A DNA stretch of 64,000 bases from the NCBI GenBank assembly GCA_036768485.1, contig JAVLUZ010000259.1, positions 62,001-126,000 of the forward strand, read 5' to 3'. The notes beneath the pieces are model-generated. The model did no database searches and was not told the origin of the DNA. It saw only the letters and a program-made list of their open reading frames with translations. Positions 21,331-35,732 of the stretch are shown piece after piece; position 1 is the first letter of the stretch, and the number at the start of each line of letters is the position of its first letter. Origin of the DNA: Mermis nigrescens (taxonomy: Eukaryota > Nematoda > Enoplea > Mermithida > Mermithidae). Both the position numbers and the translations under genes were made by a program.

Positions 21331-24075
21331 TAGGTAGGGCGTTAGCGCGTACCTATAATATACTTGGGTACCCCCTAACACCTGTGCACCCCTCTACAGC
21401 TATAACGGGACACTTCTGGAAGGTGCGGTTTTTTTAAAAGAAAGAGAATAAAAAAATTCGGTGGCCGTGTTTTTTTGTTTTCCTTGAAACTCAGAACTGA
21501 CTGTGTAAATAAGGTGTAAAGTTTTTGTTTAACGTTATAACATAGGACAAATTTTGGGACCTTTTTGTCACGGCATGTGGACGACTGAGTATTGATGACT
21601 TGAACAATTGAACAGCAAAGGACTATAGAGGGATGAATTTTACAGCACTACATTTTTTTGTTTTTTGAAATTCGCATTAGTTCTCGAATAGCAGTGTAAA
21701 GAGTGCGAAAATCTGGAGGTGAAAAAGCACTTTTTGGTCGAGTTTTCAACCTGCTTATGTCTGATACTAACTCCACTTATGAGGTTTTTAAAATGTTTCC
21801 TGACAGAAATGTAGAGCGGAACAAGGGCTACATTCTGCATATAAGCAAAATTCTCTACGCTCTATGGTGAGTTAGATCCTGGGGTTTTAAAGTTTACACT
21901 CTAGTAAATGGTGTAAAAAACGGATTTTAAGTAAGATTTCTCTGCCAAATTTTTCCGCTTATGAGTCAGTGTAAACTAAAGACAGCATTAATAAAGTGCC
22001 TCTCAGGGGCTACATATCGCAGCAAAAACCGCATTTAAAAAAACGCAATATTGAGTTATTTTTGGGGGTGTAAAGTTTGAAATCAGAGGTAAAAAATATG
22101 CAAAAAAACACTTTTTTTTCCGAAATTTGGTTCATAAATCATACCGAATAATTTTTGCAACAGAGTTTTGGCACACAGGAATGTACCACGATTTAAAAGC
22201 TAAAATTTTACCAAACCGAATTTCTTTAAACTCAATGGGAGTTCGGTACGGAATTTTAAAGTTTACAGTGTTCTAAATGATGGAAAATACGTTTTGTGCG
22301 TTTCTTCGCCACTTTCTCCGTCAGAAGTCGGGATGAGTCCAATAGAATAAAAATAAAGTGCTTTACATCGGTGCATGTCAAAGCAAATTGTCTATACGAT
22401 TAATATTTAGCGAGTGTAAAGTCAAAAATTTGGTGTTTAAAATGCGTTTCTGTCTTGTTTTTTTCTGCCTGCTTCTCCGGTTATGAGTCAGGGACACGAG
22501 TATTAAGTCTAGAGAATGGACCAGAACCAATTTGATATGCTAGTCTGGCGCATATGTTTACACTCTACAGTGTTTTAAAGTGGTTCTACACCTATTGTTA
22601 GTTTGCCCATAGCACATTATGGAGACTTAATTTTTTCATAAATATTTATCGTAATATCGGAACAATATCAAAATTACGAATCTGACCAAAATCTTCTTTA
22701 CACTAGGTGTTTACATAAAGTTTACACTACATATGTATTTATCTTCGTTTTTGAGCATTCCAGAAACCTAATTTTTCCTGGAGTCTAGAAATTTTCAAAG
22801 AATCAAATGTGAGACGTCACGTAGGCGCGTTTGTTTACATCCAACAGTGATGTAGAGTAGTTTACACTCATTGTTTATTAGTCCTCAGACCATGGTAGAC
22901 ATTAATTTTTTCATGAATGTTGATCAGTAATATCCGAGTAATATCGAATTTACAAATCCGACTAAAATCTTCTTTACACTCGGTTGCTAGTTTAAAGTTT
23001 ACACTATATAATAAGCTCCATTTAGAGCCTCACGGTAACTTATTTTTTCCCTAAAGTCGTAAAATATATATGGAAACAGATGTGATACGTCTGCTAAGGG
23101 CGCATGAAGAGTAGTGTAAATTGATTAACACCAAATGTTAATTTGTTCTTAGAACATTATAGAGGTTTCGTTTCTTAATAAATGCTGATCGTTATATCAG
23201 AGCAATATCGAAATTATTAATGTCACTAAAATTCTTTACACTCTTGTGTAAAGTTTAAAATGTAAATTAAGTTTAGCTCTAGAAAGTTTTGGAAGCATTT
23301 TTCTTTACAGGATGTTCTACGTAACATAAGAATTACTAATCTGAATGTTTGTTTCTTCTACAACTAGTAGTTTTGCAAAGTTTAAACCATTCAATTATTA
23401 GAAGAACCGCACAGTAAATGAAATCTAGTATTGTATTTCCAAATCTTGCTAATTAATAGTAGGGTACTAGCAAAGAAAAATGCTTCGATGGAACAAAAAA
23501 GGTGAATATACTTGGGATTGAGAATTATCGGGGATGTAAAAGGAGGGGACTAGGAAAAATCTCCTATGTTATATGCCAAAAATCGCAAAATATGTTAAAA
23601 ACCAGACTTTCTCTAAACAATGCAAAAAATCGAAGTATATTCTGCGGCCTCCTAATAGAAATAAACTATTTACTAAAAAATTGATTGAAAAAAGCAGCGA
23701 ATAAGCAATGCAGTAGCTAAGCGAATTGAATGAAATAGTACATATCGATGCATTCAAAACAATCGATGATATTGTTGGTTCAAAGCAGTAAGGAAACACG
23801 GAAGCTGACGTGCAACAGACCTTATGTAGATACTCTTTTACACATGTCTACAACAATTGTTTACTAAACTTTTACATTTTTCAAAGGCCGCAGAATATAC
23901 TTAGATTTTTTGCATTGTTTAGAGAAAGTCTCGTTTTTAACATATTTTGCGATTTTTGGCATATAACATAAGGAGATTTTTCCTAGTCCCCTCCTTTTAC
24001 ATCCTCGATAATTCTCAATCTTAAGTATATTCCCCTTTTTGTTCCATCGGAGCATTTTTCTTTGCTTAAGATTCT
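21331..24075 (+). repeat. ~2.7-kb dispersed repeat, copy 1
   Basis: Begins ...TTAGCGCGTACCTATA...ACCCCCTAACACCTGTG...CTACAGCTATAACGGG, contains at least three diverged tandem units of roughly 270-300 bp (about 22540-23250) marked by palindromic TGTAAAGTTTACAC motifs, and ends in a ~200-bp inverted repeat. A second copy with the same order lies at 30766-33330. No protein is encoded. It behaves like a non-autonomous element, but target duplications were not identified. Confidence 0.65.
23464..24075. repeat. Inverted repeat, ~195-bp arms, at end of 2.7-kb repeat
   Basis: Left arm 23464-23660 (GCAAAGAAAAATGCTTCGATG...TATTCTGCGGCCT) and right arm 23872-24075 (AGGCCGCAGAATATAC...GAGCATTTTTCTTTGC) are near-perfect reverse complements separated by ~210 bp. 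Short open frames occur in both arms with the same peptide, as expected for duplicated sequence. Confidence 0.85.
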
Positions 24076-24549
24076 ACTCAATCTCTATTTATAATCTAGA
24101 TTACTCAATTCACTTTTAAAACAGAAAAACGCAGAAAAAAACAAGTGAATACTAGCTTTATTACTATATTGTATGTTTGAATCATTCTCAGAAGATACGA
24201 TAAAATTTTGATTTAACGCCAGTGAAAATTCCTAACGAGGAGGTGTGGAGGCGGGAAAAGACAGGCGAGGTTGTCAACCATACAACAGCTAATTAGTTGT
24301 CAACTTAACAACACCTATACTTAAGTTTACATTATCAATGTTTTTTATTGAAAGTATTGTCCCCAATGTCCACTGTCCTTTTTGTGAGAATCTCAGAAGA
24401 TAATTGGCTGCGAAAACATAAACAGTTTCATATTTTGGTTTCAGACTAAATTTTGTTGAATTCAAAAATTTTTTTCATATTTTGGGTCCAAGACTAAATC
24501 TTGTTGATTCATACGTAGCATTTAGTCCAGACTTGCATCCACAATTTCG

Positions 24550-24750
24550 GTGATTCCCGCAATGTCGGCACCGCCTGAATGCGTGTTTAGTTGTGCAAGT
24601 ATGATTTTAGACAAAAATCATCACAATTTAAGCGATGAGCGTATTGGAATGCAAATTTTTTTGAAGTTCAACTCTCGAACTGTTTGGCCAGTAATATATG
24701 CTATTTTTTACTTGAATCTGAGTAAAGTTTGTCACAAAATGTATTTATAG
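24550..24750 (+). pseudogene. hAT transposase C-terminal dimerisation fragment
   Basis: The first ~45 residues read Ile-Pro-Ala-Met-Ser-Ala-Pro-Pro-Glu-Cys-Val-Phe-Ser...Leu-Ser-Asp-Glu-Arg...Phe-Leu-Lys-Phe-Asn, the hallmark of the hAT dimerisation domain (normally Pro-Ala-Thr-Ser-Ala-Pro-Ser-Glu-Arg-Val-Phe-Ser...). The DDE catalytic core upstream is missing, so this is the tail of a dead autonomous element. It shows that hAT transposases existed here, in keeping with the many hAT-type MITE insertions of the window. Confidence 0.75.
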
Positions 24751-24974
24751 TAGCACCTATAATATATATGTGTGCATGTATGTATTCATTAATTGTAAAC
24801 TTCTTTTCATTGACTAATGAATCAGATCTGAACAGAAGAGCACTAGAAAGTGAATATCACCATGTAGTAGGCATCAGCATTGTTCTCTGATTTTTCAACG
24901 AAAAGCTATTCTAGTGTCTGATTATGTTTTCCCTGCACAAATGATACTGTTTTTTTATATAAGAGTTAGTCCGA

Positions 24975-25065
24975 GACTTAGTCTCCTATTTTGAAGACTA
25001 TGGTCCGGACCATAGTCCTGATCAAAAGCAGTTCGGACTAAAACCTGGACTATAGTCCGGAAAAT
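24975..25065. repeat. Palindrome GACTATGGTCCGGACCATAGTC
   Basis: A perfect 22-bp palindrome at about 24991-25012, followed by a further GGACTATAGTCC copy. Variants of AGTCCGAGACTTAGTCTC flank it, so this is a small cluster of palindromic sub-repeats. Confidence 0.7.
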
Positions 25066-25310
25066 CATTTTTTTGCGGATTTTTGCCAACGCTAGTACCA
25101 CATCGCCCCCTCACGAACAGCCCAAATCCGCCACTGCGTACATTGCCCTACTTTAGGCCAAAATATATTAAATTTGGTTTTCACCTCTGACAAATCTTGG
25201 TCGGTTGGTTGTTAAACGAAGTCAAGTGATTACGCAATTTTGTGATAAATGATGTGATGACTGTCTTTGCTGATATTCAATGACCATTATTCATTTCAAG
25301 TAGTGTATTG

Positions 25311-26149
<839 letters not shown>

Positions 26150-26400
26150 CATAGGTGGGCAGCACCAAAATTCTGTGTGGGGAGGTGCAAGATTTTTCAA
26201 ACATCAAGAAAATGGCCTTAAAAATGATATTATGGCGAAAAAACACTATTTTTAAACGTTTCTCATCGAGCACTATCCATTTGCATAAAAAATTGCGAAA
26301 AAAACAAAAAATAATTTTCGAAAATTGAATTCTGGCGGGGTTTTTCGGGAGGGGGGTTGGAGGGGGTTGCATACCCCCAAACCCCCCACGCCCAGGTGTG
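26150..26400 (-). mobile_element. hAT MITE (family 1)
   Basis: Reverse-orientation copy from CATAGGTGGGCAGCACC to CGCCCAGGTGTG. Flanking octamers TGTTCCAC and TGCACCAC differ at two positions, consistent with an aged target duplication. Confidence 0.75.
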
Positions 26401-26582
26401 TGCACCACTAGATGTGATGGTAGATTTGATTTTTGAATCCGTCCATTCATCTTATGCAAACTTTTTCTATCGGGCCTGACGGAACTTCTTCATGTAATAA
26501 AAGATTATGTCTCTTTATCGTTGAGCTCCTTAGTTCTATTTTTGGAGTGTTTTATAGGACTTGTGAAGTTGGTAGGTACATC

Positions 26583-26849
26583 TACACCTGGGCGTGGGGT
26601 GGGGTTAGGAGGGGGTATGCACCCCCACAGAAACCAAAATACACCCCCAGAAATCAAAATAACCCCCCCCCGGAATTCAATTTTTTGAATTTTTTTGGTT
26701 TTTTTGCAATTTTTCGATGCCAATGGATAGTGCTCGATGAGAAACGTTAAAAAATAGTGTTTTTTTCGCTATACCACCATTTTTTAAGGCCATTTTTTCA
26801 ACTTTGAAAAATCTTGCCAACCCCAGAATTTTGGTGTTGCCCACGTAAG
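26583..26849 (+). mobile_element. hAT MITE (family 1)
   Basis: Runs from TACACCTGGGCGTGG to TTGCCCACGTAAG, with flanking octamers GGTACATC (26575-26582) and AGTATATC (26850-26857), two C/T or G/A transitions apart. It forms an inverted pair with the copy 180 bp to its left. Confidence 0.78.
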
Positions 26850-28831
26850 AGTATATCCTTAAGGCCATTGTGGTACCATTTTTAAGAAGAGGATTATCCT
26901 CAGCTATCGATACATTTCTCATTGTTGCGTCACTTATAGAATTTGCAACATATTATAAACAGAGCCCATATTGCTACCTTGAAATCGCAAACTTGTTTTT
27001 TTGCTCGAGACACCTTGGGTTTTGAAAAGGTAGGTATATAATATGTGAAACTCAGTTCTTGGAGTTTACAAATATGCGGATTAAATCAATGTATTCCTAT
27101 TTATTAAGTTGATGTAATGTTAACTCTTTGTTGAGAGGTACATCGGTCACAGGGTTGAAAGACGCTGTCTCTTATCAGACAGAAGCTAGTAATTAAAGGT
27201 GATTCCTGAAGGGAGCGATTTAGGACATCTCTATTTCTCATCTCGTTAACGATTTTGTTCAAGCTATTTTGCATAGTGAATTCTTTTATTACTAATGATT
27301 TGAGCGCTCTCATTTTTTCGAAGTCATTTGCTGCTAAAAGATATGCATCTAAGCGGTATCTTGGTCTCAACCAAGTTAAGTACAATGCTCAGTCTTTACT
27401 TGGAATGCTAAAATTGAAAGTTACTATTGTATTAACCATTTTTTATAAATCTGACTCAGGTTCTAATGCAAGACCTAGTGCTCGATTCCAACAAACTTGT
27501 GTAATAAGGTGCTTTCGCACTAATATATCTGCAAAACTTTTGATAATGAGCAAGCTCTGTGATTCTCAAATGTTTTGAATCACGCGATGTTAGAAGTGTT
27601 GGTTCTTGCTCTAAAGAATTACATTCGGCGTGTATTAGAGTATGCTACAACTGTTGAGCCTCGTAGCTTTCTGATATGTTTTAGATTTAACTGTTGCAGA
27701 AGAAATTTACTAAAAGGTTATTTAGGCGAGATAAACTTTCTTATGATGAAAACCTAAAAGTGAGGTGTAATTTAAAATGGCTTCGGATTTCGCAGAATTT
27801 ATTCCGTTTAATCGTTGCACACCATATTATCCATTAAAATCCTTAATTACCCGATTTTGAATTTTTTATCATTCGCGGAAGTAATAAGAATGCATTTGCT
27901 AATCAGATCTATTCGAGTAGGCAAATTTCGATTTTGATCGTGAAAAAGTGAGTTTTTGCGAATGTATTTTTATTGTATGAAGTTCATGTCGAATTGGCAA
28001 GTACAAGTACCCATGAATGAAAAAAGTTCAAATTCAAAACTCATCGCACGTGCAAGTTTGAGATTGATTTTCGATTTATTTCAGCTCAAATCTCTCAGGC
28101 GGACAGCATGGCCTTTATGGACGGATTAGGGGATAAAGAGGATCAATAGTGATGAAAAGACCTTTTCAGGCTTTAAGCTTTTTACACCATACGAAGTGCT
28201 TTTTATAATTAAGTGTTTGAGCCTAATAACGAGAATTTTTGTTATTTTCTACGTTTCCCTCTGCGTACCTACCTCATCTATATGAAGCTCACGTTCCTTC
28301 AACCCATACGATTAAACCAATTCCTTTACTTCTTTTTACCAGAGCAGAGCATTACTTTGAAAATCTATGTATCTTATTAACCCGGAATCACCAGAGCTAC
28401 ACCGAATTTAATAGACTTTCTGACAAGAAGACAGCAACAACATAGGCGGGGGATGCATAGGGTCTGACTTACCCTTCCCCGAGAATCTGGAAGACCTTCC
28501 AAAAATCTATAAGACCACAAAGTTGAACTGTTTGAATAACATGTCGCGAAAAAATTGAATAATTTTGATTTAATTACTCTGTAAATTACATCTAATCAAA
28601 AGGCTGAATTTGAGGCGCTTCGACATTTTAAGCACGTTTAGAACCATAGGTGATCTAAAAAATATGGGTCCAGCCACGTCTGACTAGCAGCCTGCTTAAG
28701 CTGATTTTGCTTTATTACTGTTCAGCTTACAAGCGTGATAAGAAAATATTTTTTACAGCTGTCAATTTCTTGGATTCAGTCGATTTTTCCAAGAATCCAT
28801 GTGATGATTTTTTAAATTCGCGTGTGGACAG
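26850..28831. other. Upstream region of the M13 gene, no exon recognised
   Basis: The exon(s) encoding the membrane anchor and the Asp-Phe-Tyr...Ala-Cys-Gly segment should lie upstream of 28832, but none was recognised here. A 93-codon minus-strand open frame at 27104-27385 (rich in Leu, Asn and Arg, no known motif) is the only longish open frame and may be chance. Confidence 0.35.
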
Positions 28832-28919
28832 TGGATAAAAAGGCAAGTGATTCCAGATGATGAAACAGAAATTGATTCGTTTAGCATCGTGCGTGGTTCC
28901 GTTAACATGGACATGCTAG
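28832..28919 (+). CDS. M13 exon a: WIKRQVIPDD segment
   Basis: Acceptor ...GTGGACAG, donor GTAGGG. Encodes Trp-Ile-Lys-Arg-Gln-Val-Ile-Pro-Asp-Asp and a following helix ending Asp-Met-Leu, corresponding to the Gly-Gly-Trp-x-Lys...Ile-Pro-Glu...Phe-x-x-Leu-Arg region just after the conserved Ala-Cys-Gly in neprilysins. It starts in phase 0 and ends in phase 1, which fits the next exon (Leu-Ala-Leu-Leu-Glu across the junction). A (TG)n tract follows 60 bases into the intron. Confidence 0.75.
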
Positions 28920-28976
28920 GTAGGGCTAAATCTCTTTCGACTGAATTAAAAAGTCATCTATTAATTTGGAGGTTTC

Positions 28977-29051
<75 letters not shown>

Positions 29052-32000
29052 GTGTGTGTGTTCCGGGCTCCTGATTGCGAACTATTGATCAAAATCGCTT
29101 GATTGCGCTCCTGAAACCCCAGAAACAACGGATTACCATAAAAAGTTTTGGAGGCTCCTGCTGCTTATGTAATTGTTGTGGGGAAAATTTCTCAACGCCA
29201 CCATGAACCAACTTTTAATGTGCTATTGACTGGTGTAAACAACTATACACCGGAGTGTAAATTGACGAAAAACCGTAAGGAAAACGTTTTTTGACCGAGC
29301 ATTTTTTCTAGATATCCTCACATCGCAGCGAATAAATTCACTTTAAATTTTAACTTATCATCAATTATGTTACGGCTGACCGTGCCGTAAAATTTGAAGG
29401 AAATCCACGGATTGGGTTTTTGAGAAATAGGAGCCCAAACATACCCTGTCCATAAAAAAATGTGGGCTTATGTCCTTTTGCAGAAGCCCAGCTTGGATGT
29501 TACTTCCTAATGTTGGACCCCTGTGGTTCATTGGACCCCTGATTCCGATTTATCTACTCAAAATTACTAGACTGGTACTTAAAACGGCTAAAAAACGGGT
29601 TAATAGAAAATTCAGGAAGGTGCTAAGAAAACGTAAATAATCAATGAAGGAGAGCTCGCAGTAAACCACAATATCAACTTATGAATGCTCTTGATGTAAA
29701 CCAAAGTGCGTGCGACACATTATAAATCAAATAAAAACATATACTCCATGGCTTTCGAGAAGACTGACATAATTTTATATATCTCTACTTCTAACGATTA
29801 ACTTTACGTTGAACTTATTGCGTTTGTTTACAATGCGGACAAATTCTGATTTATTTACTGCGCAGTTTACAATGCCTTCTAATTGTCATGCGAGCGGGAA
29901 AATGCAGCAAGAAACTTTATTTTATTCAGCAAAACGGAATGTTCCGTTGTAAAGTTGTTGAGCTGGCATTGCAAATTTTGGTGAGCGTAGTGATAGTGAT
30001 CTAAAAGAAGAATATTTTTTTAAGTCGTGGAGTGAAGGCAAGCTTAGAAAGATCAATAATCCTTAACGATATTTTGATATTCATGATAAGACTTATAGTT
30101 TCTGTTGTCAAACATCTGTAGGGTCCTAATAACCAACTTTTTTGCAAATGGGCAAGCGTTTTTTCAATACTGTGTTTTATTTAACTTTAAGGTTTTTGAA
30201 AAAATTTAATGTGTCTACAATGTGGTTTAAACTAAGAGTATAGGTGTGATATTCTACAGTATATCGAGTTACAGTGAGACGCTTGCTATTGCCAGACCGC
30301 ATCACTGCATAAAGAGTTTAAAGCACTTTTGTAGCTTGATTCATGGGGTTTAAATTCGAGAGAAAACTGCAAAGTTAAATGAAACAGACTGTAGCTAGAG
30401 GGGAAGCGAAGCGGCCCTTTTGTTAGTGAATAAATTAAAGCTCACTAGATTTGAGACACTTTAGATATGCTTGACTTCAACTGCAACATTTTAGTGTTTG
30501 AGTATCGAATCGTAGCCACAGTAAGAAACTCTAAATCATAGGCTTTCAAATTATGCTTCTGCCAGCATTCATAAGTACTAAAATTTAGACTCAAAGAGAA
30601 CCTAGGATTTCATCTTGGCGGAGACATTTGTTTTGTACGTAATGCTGGTCCCGAATCTATTATTAATTTAGTGATATTATTGAAGAGAAAATGATTGACG
30701 TTTTTGGTGTATTGCACACACGTGCTTTGATTTGACTTTTGTACTTTACACATGATATATTCATAGTTAGCACGTCAGCGCGTACCTATATTAAACTTAG
30801 GTTACCCCCAACATATGTGTATCCCCCTACAGCTATGACGGGCCACATCTCGGAGGTTAGGATTTTTTAAACAGATTATCAAAAATAACACTTTTTAATT
30901 TTACCCGATTAGTAGTTTTTTAGTTTTTCAAAATTCTGTTCGGTCTTCGAACTTATCTAAGTCAGATTTGCATTATGTTAAGTCTAGTTATCAAAATATA
31001 GTAAATTGTGTGAGCTCGATGGCACTTTTTATTTGTTTGAAAAGTGACTAATTTACAGAGTGGCAGTGAGAATAGTGTAAAGGATCTAAGGGTTAAAAAA
31101 CCAATTTAGGCCTCCCTTTTTGTCTGCAGACAAGAGTCCCGAAAAATTTTTTTAGATTGAAAGGTACTGCAACTCAAGGCCTACTTTCGGTTTACCATCA
31201 AACGTTTTTACACTCAATACGGATTTAGATATAGGGGTTGCAACTTTACTCACTAGTGGATGATGTAAAAACAGGTTTTGCTCAGATTTCGCCGCCAACG
31301 TCTCCGATATAAGTCGTGTCGTGTATCATATCATATCATATCATATCGCAGCGAAGCGCGTTTGAAAAACTTAATAATAAGTTACTTTTGGAGGTGTAAA
31401 GTTCAAAATCAGGGATGTAACATTGGGCGAAAAAAACTCGTTTTTTCCATCTTTTGATTGGTCAATATCCCAAATTAGATGTGAAACAAAACTTTCACAT
31501 GCAAACATATTACAGTTTAAGGGCTACAAACTGGCCCAAACTGAATTCCTTTACACTCATTGGGCAATTAGTTTCAGATTTTTAAAGTATACATGCTGGT
31601 GGAAGGTAGTAAAATACGTTGTAGTCTCTTCTTTGTTCGTCAATTTGTCCGTTTAGAAGTCTGCATAAGCCCAATAGAATAAAAATAAACGATCTTCCAA
31701 TGGGTTTACGTCACTGCAAATTGTGCTTATTTGCATTAATAAGAAGTTTTTCCGGGAGGTGTAAAGTCAAAAGTTGGGGGGTGAAAAACATGTTTCTGTA
31801 TTGTTTTTCTGCCAACTTCTCCGGTAATGAGTGCGTACGTAACTCAAATCTTATAATGTACCAAGGGTCAAACGTCAAATGTCGCTTGGGCGCGTTTGTT
31901 TACACTCAACAGTGGTTTCAAAGTAATTTACATTTATTATTTACCTATCTTTAGACGATGGTGGAGAGTTAATTTTTTCAGAAAGGCTGATCGCAAGATC

Positions 32001-35000
32001 AGAATTACGGATCCGACTAAAATCTCCTAACACTCGCTTGTTGTGTAAAGTTTACACTGAAAACTAATTTTAGTTCTAGAGCATCACAAAGTTTTATTTT
32101 TTAAATGTTCTATGTAACGTCAGAATTACGAATCCGACTGTTAGCTTTCTCTACACCCAGTGTACAGTTAACACTATTCATTTATTGTTGATGTGTAAAG
32201 CTAGCACTACGAATTCGTTTTACTTCCGGAGCGTTGCAAAACAGGATTTTTTAAAAATAATGTTCTGTCAGGTCAAAATTATGAATAAAACTGTGTGTTT
32301 TCTTTACACCCAGTAGTTGTGCAAAGTTTACAGTGTAATTTAACTTTAGTTGCCAAGCTTTGCAAAAGCTTAATGCTTTTGTGCAAAATGTTCCTTGTGA
32401 CATCGGGATTACGAATCTGAGTGTAAGTGTCTTGTACACCCAGTACTTGCATACATTTTACGCTAAAAACATTTGATCTGTTTAAAGGAGGTAAGGCTGT
32501 TTTGTTTTAAAAAGATAATGCTGATGTTCACAACAATCTTGTTTTCCACGTTCTTTGATATTTGTCTTTATTGTGGCATGATACCGTATGTGTTTACTGA
32601 CTGATTCACTCAAATCTTGCTAATTAAAAGTAGGGTACTAGCAAAGAAAAATGCTCCGATGGAAGAAAAAGGACGAACATACTTAGAATTACGCCTCATT
32701 TTGGACATAAACGGAGTGGACTAGGGAAAAGTTAAGTATGTATGCCTGTGTAAGTCGTAAGAATCTACTAAAAATTAGATTTCCGCTGAAAAACGGAAAA
32801 GATTGAATTATGTTCTGCGGCTTCTGAAAAAAAGCTTGCCCTAACAAAACATTGTTTACTGGCTCCGAAAAAGTTATTATGAGGAAGCTTTGATGTGTTT
32901 TAATAAGCGATATAGTTTCTTATCAGTATCAAATTTCTCTCTCAATATCTCATCGATTTTTAGTTAATCGTCAATGGCTTCATAAATAAATTATGACAAG
33001 CACACCATCTTGTTAATTGCTGCCCCATAGTGATGCGAGCCATGCTATCGTAAGAATGCACATTATGCCATTTTTTGTCTAGTGATCGTTTCTTTTATAT
33101 TTACATTATTTTTTTAGGTCGGAGGCGCAACTCCCTCCTACAGGCCGCAAAATATACTTCGTTTTTTAGCGTTTTTTTATGCGGAAGTCTAATTTTTAGT
33201 AGATTCTTACAACTTTTACAGGCATCATGGGTAACTTTACCGTAGTCTTCTCCTTTTACGTCTTTAAATGATGCATAATTCCAAGTATGTTCGTCCTTTT
33301 TGTTCCATCGGAGCATCTTTCTTTCTTTGTACTTTAGAATATTTAGCAATATAGCTTAACTTATGTAGTATTCAATGGCACAGGCTACTACAGCTACATA
33401 TTTTTTCAGCCTTATTGGAAGCTAACGGTGAGAAGCACAATTCGACCGCCATAAGGATAACCAAACAGATATTCAGGAAATGCATGGATAAAAGTAATCA
33501 TAATAGTAATCATGAGGACGTTTTTGAAAAAGAAAAGGTCTTGCCGTGAATTTTAACTGATTTTAATTAGGAGATTTTTCCTACAGTCTGTCAAATAACT
33601 TCGTATATAAATTCTAAGAATTTCCATCGACAGTAAGCCGAGGGTTACGTTAACTATATATCAGATCAATGTTATAATCGCAATCTGTCAGCTTATTGTC
33701 GGAGACAGTTTTAAAATTTATGACCGAAGTTGTGTGAAACAGACTATAAATTTCAAATTTGTCACAGCTCTAATAAGTAGTGTGATTCACCGGATGTTAA
33801 AAGCGATAGAAACAGCGATCTTTTAGTTTTTACATCTCGTTATACGCAGAATTGCTTCTATTTGATAATAAAAATCGCAAGGGAGCTGAATACAAGCTAA
33901 GCAACAAATTGCGGCTAAGCATCAAAGGCTTTCAGAGCTTCAGCCGTAAAGCATAATAGTGCTTACACGTTTTCCGCAAAAATCATGTTCGTAAATTCTT
34001 CGGATTATTTGGTCTTATTTAATTATTTGAAAATTAGAGAGTATGGAGAACGGTGTATCCTTCTCATCTTTGTTTAAATAGTAGAGCGTTGGGGAAGGAC
34101 AGGAAATATCCACTTCAATAAATTTAGTTCATGCTTTTTTTGAATGTGATCAGACATGCAAGCCGGGGGTTGAGGTCCAGACACCCAGAATAAAGAAATT
34201 AGAAATTTTTTTGGGAAACGAAGTAAAACGACCGCCGAAAATTAATGATAATCAAAAGTTTTCTTTAAAAGTGCTCGAAATTGATCAGAAACTGTGGATT
34301 AACGTACGTAGTTTAAACATTTATATTAATTTTCGAGGTAATATTAACCCAAAAAGCTCACTAACCGACTATCAGACCGACCGGGGACCACAAGATCGAC
34401 CATGTTGTTCACCTGTGGTGTAGGTCCTCTAGAATTGAAACAATTAAAAATGTTTTGGGAAAAATGAGGCAACTTAAAGACCAAAATAAATGAAAATCGA
34501 AAAGTTTCTTCGAAAATGCTGGAAATTGACCAGAAATTGTTGATTAATATCGTTTTATGATTTATAACACCCGATGTAATTTTGGCTCAGAAAGGCTCAC
34601 TAGCTGACCCAGACCGTTCATGCTTTTTATCTTTACCTGTGATTATTCCGTCTTAAGTATCAGCTTTTGTTAAGGATTAAAATGGAAATGTACGCTACAA
34701 GAAGATCTTGAGATTTTCCCGTAAAAAGATGCAATTTGTACACTTCTTTTTCAGAAGCTCTCGCGTCCATCAGAAGTAAACCCATTCACAGTTTTATAAG
34801 ACGCATAGGCGGATGGCCCTTGTTGGATAAAACATGGCAAGAAAAGAAAGTAGACCTGACAGATCTATTATCGTTAACGAAATCACAATTCGGGATAGAC
34901 CCGTTCTTTACTTCCTACGTCTCAACGGACATGAAAAACGTGTCTAAGCACGTACTTATTGTAAGAAGATTCAAAGCATTTTTCCTATTTATTACCTTTA

Positions 35001-35557
35001 GAATTTTTGAACTTTTTCAGCTTTTTAATTCACTGAGAACAATTTCTTTTAAATAGGATTCTAGGCCAAAATAGATTTTGTTAAGTATTATGATAGTATT
35101 TTCGAAAATTGAATATCTAAGAACTTTTTTGCTTAGACAACTTTTATCAGACATGTCTAAAAATTTTCTGACATGTCAAGCCGGATTTCAGCATTTAAAA
35201 ACTGTTGTTCAGTAAGACATTGTTAAATACTAAAAAATATCTTATTCAAAAATAATGGATTGTTACGACCGTTAAAGCTTGTAATACCGTATGTAAGTTT
35301 CTGTAAAAATGTAGTAAATGAAACATTTTCTACCGTGATGCCCTTAGCATATCCGCTCGTCGCTTAGCGCATTTATTAATTCAAAATTTTTATTTATTCC
35401 ATACGTTTAATTAATTCAACAATATTTAGGATCTAAATGAATTTCTGGCCATGCGCATCTATACTATTTGAGTAGGTACGGTTTGACATTAAGAACAACA
35501 ACGTTTTGTGCGCAGCATTCTAATTATTATCTATTCTCTATTATCTATTATTATTAA

Positions 35558-35641
<84 letters not shown>

Positions 35642-35667
35642 CATTATTATTATCATTATTATTATTA

Positions 35668-35732
<65 letters not shown>

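Noticed and set aside
27104..27385. 93-codon minus-strand ORF as a gene
   Set aside because: No recognisable motif, no splice or promoter support; length is compatible with chance.
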